Positions 1-11,100 of a stretch of DNA of 64,000 bases are shown piece by piece. The notes under the pieces are model-generated. The model was not told where the DNA came from and did no database searches. It saw nothing but the letters and a program-made list of their open reading frames with translations. Made by a program: the position numbers and the translations under genes. The first letter of the stretch is position 1. Each line of letters starts with the position of its first letter. The stretch is taken from positions 15,282,918 to 15,346,917 of the forward strand of contig OW386292.2 in the NCBI GenBank assembly GCA_936432065.2, given 5' to 3'. The stretch is from Rutpela maculata. Its lineage: Eukaryota > Arthropoda > Insecta > Coleoptera > Cerambycidae.

Positions 1-1328
1 GTTCCTTTTACTTTAGGCCTATGCTTGTAATCGAAGTAAATTGTAAATTATTTTTACTTGTTGCAATACTTCCACATCCAGTGGAAGTATAGTAACGCAA
101 AAAAAAAATTGAAAATTTGTATCGTTCAAATGGGCTTAGAATGTCACGAAACGTCGAGATTTTAAGTTTGAGCAAAAAAAAATATATGTCTGTAACTTTT
201 TTAGTGCGCACGATTACTCTGGAGAAGAACTGAGAAATCAGAACTGAAAAAATGCAATTATGGAGCAAAGACTATTATTAGTTTAAATAATGATTTCAAA
301 TGACATGCTATTAAACAAACGTGTTAGTTGTTTTTTATATATATTTGTTTTTAATTTGATATCTAACATGACTCGAATTTGTAATGTATAAAATAGTTTT
401 TGCCATTTTGGGTCCAATATGGCGGTCATTTCACCTGATCTATTGAATGAAAAGTATAAAATATCTTATAGCAAACATATCACAAAAAAAACTTTTTAAA
501 ACAATTTAATTTTTTTTTTTTAATAATTATCAATTAACAATATTAACCCCCTCCTCCCTCCCTTTTCCCAGTCGCGGGTTTCAGATGTCCACCATCCCTT
601 TTCACATTATGTACAGCATACGGCACAAAATTATACCAACCACAATACTATACCATGAACTTGCACACGGAACTTAGTTAGAAAACCCACTACTATGGTT
701 TTTGTTAGCTTAATGACTTCCTTAAAATCGAAATTAACTTTCAAAATCAAACCCAGAGAAAATCAATCGATCTAAAAATCTTTTTTCATTCAATACGTAG
801 CACATTGTCCCTGATATTTCAGATGTATGTTCCTGGGCCTCAAAATTTGTTTGAGAGCCGAAGGGTGAAAATGGGGGTAGTAATTCGTTTTACCAAAAAT
901 GTGTAGCGTAGGTTGACATTGAAAACTGTGAAAGACTACTTACTTCGATATCTTCAGCCCTTCAGTTCTCAGTAAAAATGCAATACTGCTGTGCCCTTGC
1001 AATCTTAGTTTTGTTTTTACCGCCATACTGCTGCTGTTAGGGTCTATTATCATATCATTAGTCATTCTCATCCACGTTTATTTTTATATTTACTGTGCAT
1101 TACTGTTTACTTGGGTTATTATTACTGTATAGCTTAGGTTAAGACATTGAACGTTATGAAAGAATAATTACTTTGATATCTTCAACCGTTCAGGAGACAA
1201 TTTCGTTAGTTTTTTTTTAGCTTTGACTTTACTTCCCTTCAGGGTATCGGAACCACAAAGCTCTAGGTAACCACACAAATACAGCAGCACCTAGCCAAAA
1301 CAGACTTATATACCTAGTTATTAATAAG
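1..1328. other. Upstream non-coding sequence
   Basis: No gene seen. 66-250 is a copy of the hairpin-ended repeat listed separately. 541-575 is a CT-rich stretch. The rest is AT-rich with no recognisable feature. An upstream 5' UTR exon of Gug might lie here or outside the window; I could not place one. Confidence 0.5.
66..250 (-). repeat. Hairpin-ended repeat family, copy 1
   Basis: Begins with a perfect stem at 66-90 (ATACTTCCAC, loop ATCCA, GTGGAAGTAT). Then come AGTAACGCAAAAAA, a GTCGAGATTTTAAGTTTGAG block and GTGCGCACGATTACTCTGG. The same order occurs at 30880 onward and, reversed, at 29330-29497. A terminal hairpin next to a conserved end recalls Helitron-like 3' ends, but no CTRRT end or helicase is visible. 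Confidence 0.7.
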
Positions 1329-1819
1329 CAGAGCTCGGGAATTTTATCTCTGTGACGTCAAAATCAGGGTTGGGTGTAGGTCAGCGCGGAAAGATTTTTA
1401 TGCAATTATGACAATATATCTTAGCAATATCTTACAATATAGCTGATGAGTATTCATTTTTTTTTGGGGCTATGTATTTTTTGATATGCTCCTGTATTGC
1501 ATCACGCATATCACAACTTCAATCCCTCATATGTCAAAAACCAAATATATGCTCATCTTGAAATGTGGTATTCAGGATGTTCTCATTATTAACAATAATT
1601 TAGCACTTAGTTTAAAACAAAATTTGAGGGAGAGAAAATGGGCTATTTTTGGCCTATTTTTGGGATCGCTCTTTATTACCAAAAATATATTGTAGCTGGC
1701 AATGATGAATATTTCACCATTTCGTCGTTTTTCTGAATGTTTCAGTAAGTGTTTGCAATATAAATATTATGTCTATATGAGAGCCGTCTCTGGCGCCGAG
1801 ATAAAATTCCCGAGCCCTG
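1329..1819. mobile_element. hAT-like MITE
   Basis: Terminal inverted repeats of about 22 bp: CAGAGCTCGGGAATTTTATC at the left, and CAGGGCTCGGGAATTTTATC as the reverse complement of the right end. Flanked by 8-bp target duplications with one mismatch (ttaataag at 1321-1328, ttcataag at 1820-1827). CAG-type termini with 8-bp duplications are typical of hAT elements. No transposase inside. Confidence 0.8.
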
Positions 1820-2017
1820 TTCATAAGGCACAACATTGAAGACAAAAAAGAAAAACGTTTTTTATATTTTATTGCCTTTGACTTGCTTACCATTTCAAGC
1901 AAAATTTTAACCAACTTACAATCAGCAAATGCTAATGCTACGTGAATAGAATATACACACTAATTATTACGGTCATTATTGCTATATTAGATACTAATAT
2001 GTTCTCCTTTGTTGCAG

Positions 2018-2146
2018 CTTCACATAGTTGGGTGTAGTTTTACTGTCGACACGGTAAACACCTCACCGAACACCAGTCATTAGGAAGGAAATTAACTTCA
2101 AATGGCGACCACTCAAGGAGAAATCAGGGTGGGTCCTGGAAACCAG
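2018..2146 (+). CDS. Gug: Gug exon 1: 5' UTR (2018-2101) and first 15 codons (2102-2146)
   Basis: A pyrimidine-rich tract ending in TTGCAG at 2017 marks an acceptor, so a further 5' UTR exon must lie upstream. An in-frame TAA at 2093-2095 fixes ATG 2102 as the first usable start; its context CAAATGG has G at +4. The encoded MATTQGEIRVGPGNQ is the first segment of the ELM2 domain. The donor is CAG|gtaaaa at 2147, phase 0. Confidence 0.9.
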
Positions 2147-5100
2147 GTAAAAGACATTTATGTACGTACGACACGAAAAACACACGGTAACATTCAAAAT
2201 TTTTACATTCTTGCCGAAATTTTAGTTCTAGTTACAGGAACAAGTCTGTTGCTTGTAAGTGTCAAAAATGTTTGTAATGATAATAGTGCAGTGAAAATAG
2301 TAATAGTCTGGGAGGTGGCGTCAATATTTTGTGCGTCATTTCAACACGACTTCTTTATTTTTTTAATATTAGTTTTCGTTCGAAAAACAACTAAAAGAGG
2401 TTGTCAGCTGACGCGACCGTGGAGATTGAGGGCGTGGGAGGCTGCGCATTCGGTAAAAGTTTGTTTTTTGCGTCAATCCAACAAAGATACAAAACTATAA
2501 ATGGTTTATTTATGTAATATTGTAACGTGTTTCCACCCTTAGGAAACCACCCTCGCAAATTCCGTGGGTTCCAAAAATTATAACAAGAGATGTCCACTAA
2601 CACACTTTATTAAATATTTACTGGATACTTCACAATACTATTATTAATTTAAATACACTTTACTGACTAAAATCACAATGTTTATTACTTTGTTTATCTT
2701 TGAACTCTTAACCTCACTTTCTATACTTTCTAACTTTCTGAACTACTCGCCGAGAATGCGGTTGGTCTTTTATACCTAAAAATGACAGATCTCGATTGTT
2801 CTGTGATGACGCCACCATTCTCTAGAGAATTCCAGATGTCACTTTGGAATCTTCTGGTAGGTTCTTTTTCGAGTAGGTGCAAATACACTACATTCATTCA
2901 GACATTCGATCTGTTGAAGTCTGCCTACTTTTTAGTAACATAACCTTAAATTTTAAGGGGTGCAACATATTACACTGCCCCCTCCTTAAGCCTGAACGTC
3001 CCGGTCAGGCAATTCAGCCTCTTTCACATACTTCGCCAGTCTATCCAAGTGTACGATCTTCATCTTGGACTTTTTGTTTCGTTGAATACGATAGACGACA
3101 TCATTAATTCGGGTAATAACAGTATAAGGTCCTTCCCAAGGAGGTTGAAGTTTCGGTGACTTCCCTTTCTTCCGCTGTGGGTTGTACAGCCAAACCAGAT
3201 CTCCTGCCTTGAACCCTTCTGAACTACCCTTACGGTCGTATCGAGCCTTCATTCGGTCACTGGCTATGGTGATTTGGTCTCTAACCAGCTCATGAACATT
3301 TCTTAGCCGTTCACTCATTTCATCCACATAGCTGTTCACAGGAAGCTGTTCTCCGCCTAGTGTTCCGAAAATCAAATCACACGGCAGTCTGATCTCATGT
3401 CCAAATACTACACGGGCTGGTGTTTGTTTCGTAGACTCGTGGATAGCAGCTCTGTATGCCATGAGGAAGAACGGTATGGAGATCCCAATCGCGTTGATTC
3501 TTATGAACCACTTTAGAAAGATGTTCTTTCATGGTCTTGTTATGTCGTTCCACCATTCCATCTGATTGCGGATGAAGGGCTGTTGTCCGTGTTTTGTGTA
3601 TCCCCAATAACTTGCAGATTTGTTGAAACACCCCTGACTCAAAGTTCCTCCCTTGATCTGAGTGCAGCTCCAGGGGTACACCAAACCGACATATCAAATT
3701 ATCTACCAAGACTTTGGCGACAGTGACTGCTTCTTGGTTTGGAATTGCATAGGCCTCTGGCCACTTACTAAAATAGTCCATGGCAACCAGTATATACTTG
3801 TTACCGTCCTTGGTTACTGGGAATGGGCCGGCTATATCGATCGCAATCCTCTCGAAAGGAGCTCCGACGTTATATTGTTTCATTGCACCCCTACTTCTAG
3901 TCTGCGGTCCCTTACTTGCTGCACAAATTTTGCAATTGCGACACCAAGCTTCCACATCCTGACGACTATTTACCCAATAAAATCGTTCTCGTACTTTATT
4001 CAGGGTCTTATTAACGCCGAAGTGTCCACCGGATGCTCCATTATGCACTTCCTGAAGTACTTTCGGTACTCGACACCTGGGAATCACTAGACGCATAACA
4101 ACTTCCTTGCCATCCGGTCTTTCCCAAGCTCTCTTTAGCAGCCCGTTCATAACTTTGAGTGAATCCCATTGGGTCCACAAAGCCTTCAATCCAACTGCCT
4201 TGTCCGAAACATCCTTCCACGCTGGTCGAATTCCTTTCTCTTTTGCTCTCAATATAACGCCAATCTCTGTGTCATTCAGTTGTTCTTGTCTAAGGGCTTC
4301 AGTTGTCCAATCATCCGGAACCTCTATTTTAATAGTGTTGACGGCCACCGTACCCTGAAATTTCTCAACGTGGTGGCAGTGCTTGCAATCTTCCTTGCAT
4401 GGTCTTCTAGATAAAGCGTCTGCGTTCTTATGAGATCTTCCAGGTCGATGTTCGATTTTGAAATCATACTGTTGCAGCCGTTCTATCCAACGAGCCAGTT
4501 GACCTTCAGGGGTTTTCAACTGCAACAGCCATTTTAATGCAGCATGGTCGGTGCGAATCTTAAAATGTCTTCCATAAAGATATTTATGAAAATGGTCCAC
4601 TGATTTAACGATGGCCAGTAACTCTTTCCGGGTTACACAATAATTTCTTTCCGGTTTGGACAGCACCTTGCTGAAATATTCGATCACTCTTTCCTGCCCA
4701 TTCTGGATTTGAGACAGTACACAACCGACCGAAGAATTGCTGGCATCCGTGTCTAAAATAAAAAGTCCTTCCCGTTGTGGGTACGCTAGCACAGGACCAG
4801 TGCATAGAGCTGCCTTCAATTTTCTCCATGCCGTTTCACATTCCGGTGTCCATTGGTACTGCACTTTCTCTTCTGTCAGCCGGTGTAATGGCTTCGCAAT
4901 TTCTGCAAACCCTTCCACAAACCGCCTATAATAAGTGCAGAGGCCAAGGAAGCTCCGTACTTCATGAACGTTAGATGGTCTTGGCCAATCTCGTACAGCA
5001 GAAATTTTATCGGGGTCTGTTTGTATTCCATCCGAAGACACCACGTGACCAAGAAATTTGACTTCTTTCTGGAATAGCAGGCACTTCTTCGGGTTCAACT

Positions 5101-8100
5101 TCAGATGGGCATTCCTGACTCGCCCAAATACTTCTTGAAGATTTTTCAAATGTTCTGTAAAGTCCTGTCCCATAACAAGCACGTCGTCAAGGTAAACCAG
5201 GCACGTCCTCCAGGTTAGCCCTCGCAGCACGAACTCCATCAGTCTTTTGTGTTCGTGATTTTAGCTGGGCTTGGTATACTTGGGCGAGATGTTGGTCGCC
5301 ATATCTCAAGTCCAATGCAGCTTCCAAGACTTTGAAGTCCCTTTGTTTATCCACTGGGATAGTCTGAAGCAACTCTGAGGCCTGGCCCCTTAATGCCAGA
5401 ACTAATGCCATGGCCTTTTCCTCGTTATCCCAGTTGTTCGCACATGCTGCTGCCTCAAATTGCCTCTTGTACGTCGTCCAGGAACTTTGGCCGTCAAAAG
5501 AAGGAGGTTTTAGTCGCTGACCTGATGATACCACCTGCTGACTTCCTCTATCTCTCAACTGTCGTTTAAGCCGGTCTATTTCTACTTCAAACTCAGTTAC
5601 TTTTTCTTCTACCTTATCTACTTTTCCTTCAACCTTATCTACTTTTTCTTCGACCTTGTTTATCTCTTCTTTAACTTCTTCCTTGACAGAAATGATTGCG
5701 TCCTGTTGTATTTTTATTTGATCGCTCAGGATTTTCCTTAATTCCTCCTGGCGTCTTTCTTCCAAGTCTTCCATTATTTTTCTGAGTTCGTCTTTTTCCT
5801 CTTGACGTTGTCTTTCTTGTTCTTGACGTCTTCTTTCTTCCTCCTCTTTTTCTTTCTGACGTCTTATTTCCTGATCTTCCATCATTTTCTTTAATTCGTC
5901 TCTCTCTTCTTGACGTCTTCTTTCTTGCTCTTCTTTTTCTTCTTGACGTCGCTTTTCTTGTTCTTCCTTCTCCTCTTGACGTCGTCTTTCTTCCTCTTGA
6001 CGTCTTCCTTCTTCATCCTCTTTTTCTTTCTGACGTCTTGTTTCTTCATCCTCTTTTTCTTTCTGACGTCTTATTTCCTGATCTTCCATAATTTTCTTTA
6101 ATTCGTCCCTTTCTTCTTGACGCCGTTTTTCCTCCTCTTGGCGTCTTCTTTCTTGCTGTTCTTTTTCTTCCTGACGTTTTTTTCCTGTTCTTCTTTGTCT
6201 TCCTGCCGTTGCTGCGCCATCATTTTTTGGAATTGTTCGAATAAGTCCTGTATTTGTTTATCGGATGCCATACTTCTTGTTGTTACGGGCATACGATGAA
6301 ATTAAAATAAAATAAATTTAACTGTCACGTCAATATCGGTAATGGAACTTTCCAGACAAATCTCGAAATAGCACGAAAAAGTCTTATTCAGAGTCTTTTG
6401 TCACTATCCAGTTTAGAGAATTTACTAATCTCCACTAATGTCCAAATAGAAAAGTTCTAGAAATTTTCACGCACTAAATGAGTCTTTTTCAGTGTCTCTG
6501 TCACTTCTCAGTTCAAAGGAATTAATTATCACACTAATGTCCTAATAAAATGTTCCACAATGTCTCAAAAATGCACTTAACACTATTTTCCTGTTCGAAA
6601 ATAACCCTCGAACAATGTCCAGTAAATTAGTCCTGTGTTAGCACTAAACCTCGAGAATACTTCTCGAACACTCCAGCACAACTTCAGAGCTCCTTTTGTC
6701 ATAAAATTCCGCTTTCTGACACCAATTTGTAACGTGTTTCCACCCTTAGGAAACCACCCTCGCAAATTCCGTGGGTTCCAAAAATTATAACAAGAGATGT
6801 CCACTAACACACTTTATTAAATATTTACTGGATACTTCACAATACTATTATTAATTTAAATACACTTTACTGACTAAAATCACAATGTTTATTACTTTGT
6901 TTATCTTTGAACTCTTAACCTCACTTTCTATACTTTCTCAACTTTCTGAACTACTCGCCGAGAATGCGGTTGGTCTTTTATACCTAAAAATGACAGATCT
7001 CGATTGTTCTGTGATGACGCCACCATTCTCTAGAGAATTTCAGATGTCACTTTGGAATCTTCTGGTAGGTTCTTTTTCGAGTAGGTGCAAATACACTACA
7101 TTCATTCAGACATTCGATCTGTTGAAGTCTGCCTACTTTTTAGTAACATAACCTTAAATTTTAAGGGGTGCAACATATTACAATATAAATGAAAAAAAAA
7201 TGTGTCAGCTGCATAGGGTAGGGAGCGGAGGTTGTCAGCTGCCTCAGCCAATATGTACGAAAAACACGTGAATATTCGTTATTTCAACATTTATATGATA
7301 TAAAAAGACAATTAAAAAGTGTCAGCTGATAATACCATGGGACGAAACCTGTCAGCTAGGCCTTTTAAGTATACCGCAGCGTCCAGATGCTCACCGCGCG
7401 CGGTATCTTTAATGCCTCAGTTAACGTATGAGACTTGAAAGAAAATCATATTATTTGTATGAAATATTAGACATACATATTAGAGAATACTTAGAGATTG
7501 CAATCATTGATTGAGAATAGTGAGGATTAAATAAATAATCATTATAAAAATCTTAATATTTCTATTATTTTGGCACATTCAATACGAATAAAACAAATCA
7601 ATTCTCATCTGAATCACTCTCACTGCTGTATTCTAAATTATCTTCCTCTTCGGAAGTGCTATCTGTATGGTCTTCCAAATCTAAACTTTCCTCAGATTCT
7701 CGTGCGTCGTCGTTCTCGTTTTTATCTTCACAAATATCTGCCGAAAAATATTGAAAACCATTGAAGTGAATAAAAGAGAATTCATGTAGATGTAAAAGCA
7801 TAGAATACCATTTATGATATTTTCAATTTTCGATAATTGATCGCCTTGAAACCACTTGAAAATATACTTCTCATCGTGTTCTTCCCATCCATCATCAGTT
7901 GGCAAAGGCAAACTTGGCGTATGAAGATGTGCATGACTCCACAATTGAACAATGTAAGAAATTCGCAAAAAATGTTGTTTCAATTATGTCTTACATGGAG
8001 GTTACATAGATCCTTCGAAATTCTGGTCAATGTTCAAGACATTTTCTTTCTGATTGACATTATACGCCTTCATGAAAGTAGCTACGCGTACGAGATTAAT

Positions 8101-11100
8101 ATTCTTGATTCTTTTAGAACCGTACATATGACAAACAATCTCTTCCAGAATAGTAAAATTCTCTTAGAAGTTTTCAGGTGCGTATTGAGAAATGTTATGT
8201 ATTAAAAAACATGCCTCATATAGTTTCAAATACAGAATATCGACATTTGAGCATCGATAAATGTATTACTTATAAAATACTTTGTTACTATTTGTGTATA
8301 ATATGATTATCTAATATTTCATACAAATATGATTTTCTTTCAAATTTCATATGAGAAAAACGATATCAGCTGGCATGAAATAGAGTATTTCACACTGAAA
8401 AGGCCTAGCTGACAGGTTTTGTCCCGTGGTATTGTCAGCTGACACTTTTTAATTGTTTTTTTATATCGTAAATTATCATATGAATAAATTTCAGCTTTGT
8501 TGAAATAACGAATTTTTACGTGTTTTTCATACATATTGATTAGGGCAGCTGTCAAACTTCGCTCCTTACCCCATACAGCTGAGTCAAAAAGTGTGTCAGC
8601 TGAGCTGAGCCATTTTTTTTTTCATTTATATTACATAAATAAGCTATGTACAGTTTAGTAGCCTTGTTGGATTGACGCAAAAAAAACCGAAATTATTTTA
8701 CCGGATTGGCAGCCTCCCACGCCCTTCATCTCCGCGATTGAAGTAGCTGACACCCGATTCTTCCATAAGCAATGAAAAAACAACCTGTACTGAAAAAAAT
8801 GAGCTTTGTTGAAATGATGTAATTAAAATTGACGCTGCCTCCCAGACTATAATGTGCAGTATAAAGGAAAACAAGCGATCAGTGAAACTGCACAGATGTT
8901 CATTTATACTATCGCTTTTATCAACCTATGAGCCTTCCATAGGATCGAGATCAAAATTATTTTTTTGCATTTCCGGGAGTAAAAGTATTTAATTCCCCCT
9001 TTTCGAGGACCAAAGTGTTACTTTTAATGCCGGAGGGATTTTAATCTCTTCCTAGTTACAAACGCCCCATAGAATTAAATGAAAAATAATCTCTTTTCAC
9101 CATAATAAGTAATAGACTTTTTTCTACGACTGTTTAAAAAAACTGCGCCTTTTTTCATAATTTTTAGTGCCTAAAAACATATGTTAAGGTAATAAGCAAC
9201 AAGAATTAAAAAAGTAACATTATTTCACTCTTTTGTACAGGGTGGACCAAATTAGATGGGATTTGATTTTTTCCCTAAAATTATGGCTGATGGACAAAAA
9301 CCAATATAGGTGTCCTGAGCTCGATTTTCGAGAAACAAACAATGCAAATCGCGATCGTCTATCTTTTTCGACTACCGAGCTACAGAGCGTTTTTGGAAAA
9401 TTGTCATTTCTCAATTATCAAGTGTCGAATCGAAAATCGAGTAAGACATTCTTAATGCACTTTTTTGAGTAGAATCCGTTGCTGATAAGAAGGAAATTAT
9501 GCATGCCTCAGTTTTCGACATAATAGACATAACTTATGTTTTTTTAAATGGAACACCCTGTAAATTATTTCATTATTCGATCACAACTTAAATTAGCTAT
9601 CCAACGATATATTATATGTCGTATTTATTTATCTCTAGAAGAAGTAGTGAATTTATCGAAAAATTTAATATACAAGGTGTCCCATAAGTCATGGATAAAA
9701 CGAAGGGGGATAATAGATGAGGTAATTTCCAACGATAATAACTACATATGTTGTTATCCAATGTTTGTTGGTTTAAAAGTTATATCAACTTTTGTATTTT
9801 TGTCCGAAATCGCCTAGTATGTTTAGTAAGAAAGTTATACAGAAGTAAGTTTTTTCGCTTTTTTTTTCTTAAATAGGCTACTGAAGGTTGTAACTTTCTG
9901 ATGGAGGTATTTTTATGAAGTCTAGTTAGCAATTGTCAATTATAATAAAAGGTGTTATGTTTGTCATAAAAACATACGTTAGGTACTTGTAAAAAACGGA
10001 AATTAAAAAAAATTGTTAATAAAAAGTCTATGAATTATACCTTGTTAAGATCTACACTAATTGCACCAGTTTTTATTATTACGGGAAATATTTTTGTAGT
10101 TATTTTTTTTTCTAGGAGGATCATTTTAAAATTCAAATAATTTCTGATGAACCAAACAATGGTCGTAACATCTTTTATTATAATCGACAGTTGCTAACTA
10201 GACTTTACAAAAATGCTTCTTCTATCGGAAAGGTGAAACCTTCAGTAACCTATTTAAAAAAAAGAGCAAAAAAAACTCTGTTTTGTACCACTTTCTTACT
10301 AAACGTACTTAGTCCACTGCATTTAGGATTTTTCTTCAGACCAATTCATACAAAAGCAAATGTTGGTTTTCCAGGTAGGTTCGAGTGTCCTTAATAAAGT
10401 CTCAAAAGTCCCCGAAGTGGGAGTGTAAGGATAAAATTTGGCAACGCTGTAAAGGGTTAAAATCGTGCTCGGAAACGAATTTTTCGAGATATCTCGGTTT
10501 TCATTGCCTCCACGACAAAAATACATCAGGTCAAAAAGAAAGCTATGGAAATTCTCTATAAAAAAGATAGAAGGTCTTTTTTTCGTATACGCAATAGTTT
10601 TCTTGAAAATCTTGCATTGAATTTGAACTTATGGGATATTATGGATAATTTAAGTACTCTATTCCACACCACCCTTGAGGTTGAGTACTAGGCGCGTTTT
10701 TTTTTATGTGGTTTCCCCGGTAGGCCTAATCCACGACTGTCATACTTATTGAAATGTTGTCAAATTAATAATTTCCTTCTTGTCCGTTTTCTCCTTCTAT
10801 AAATTCATCGATTCGTTCGAGGAAATCCGAGTCAATCTGAGAACTTTCAGTCTCTGCTTCAGTGTCGGCATCTATTTCTGACGAGTTTTCAATCGGTTCA
10901 GCATTCAAGCAAGATTTTTCATGGCAGTTGCTGCAAACTGGTGAGCAATTAAGTCCGACAGCCACACAATGGTCCACAACCTTTCGTACAGTTACAGAAA
11001 ATCATCTTCAGAAGGCAATCAGACGCAGGAAGTTGGGATGTTGTTTTTGGCCACAATATGGTATCTTTCAACATCCACTCTTTAGGATCCAATACATTAC

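Larger units (their letters stand above)
2521..7182 (-). mobile_element. Ty3/gypsy LTR retrotransposon, internally deleted, inserted on the minus strand
   Basis: Two LTRs of 454 and 455 bp (2521-2974 and 6728-7182) are nearly identical and begin and end TGTAAC...TTACA. They are flanked by the 4-bp duplication ATAT (2517-2520 and 7183-7186). Reading on the minus strand, the order is LTR, tRNA-Leu type primer site, gag, RT C-terminal part, RNase H, integrase, polypurine tract, LTR. The order RT-RH-IN marks Ty3/gypsy. No envelope gene is present. Protease and the N-terminal half of RT are deleted at about 5190-5240, and gag and pol each carry a frameshift, so the copy is not autonomous despite its young LTRs. 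Confidence 0.95.
2304..8849. mobile_element. Long-TIR DNA element (about 1.9 kb), split by a gypsy insertion
   Basis: The ends are inverted copies: TAGTCTGGGAGG at 2304 and CCTCCCAGACTA ending at 8849. Both are flanked by TAA (2301-2303 and 8850-8852), a 3-bp duplication of the kind made by PIF/Harbinger transposases (inference). The arms are about 0.5 kb each: 2304-2520 plus 7187-7475 at left, 8295-8849 at right. They carry repeated TGTCAGCTG motifs. The gypsy element 2521-7182 lies inside the left arm. No transposase is visible; the centre carries the minus-strand coding fragment at 7595-7983. Confidence 0.8.

Noticed and set aside
2102..2500. Open frame continuing past exon 1 (132 codons)
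   Set aside because: Only the first 15 codons are Atrophin; the rest is intron and transposon arm read through the gtaaaa donor.
7598..7983. Host gene on the minus strand in intron 1
   Set aside because: The fragment lies between the inverted arms of a DNA element and lacks its 5' part, so it is better explained as element-borne.
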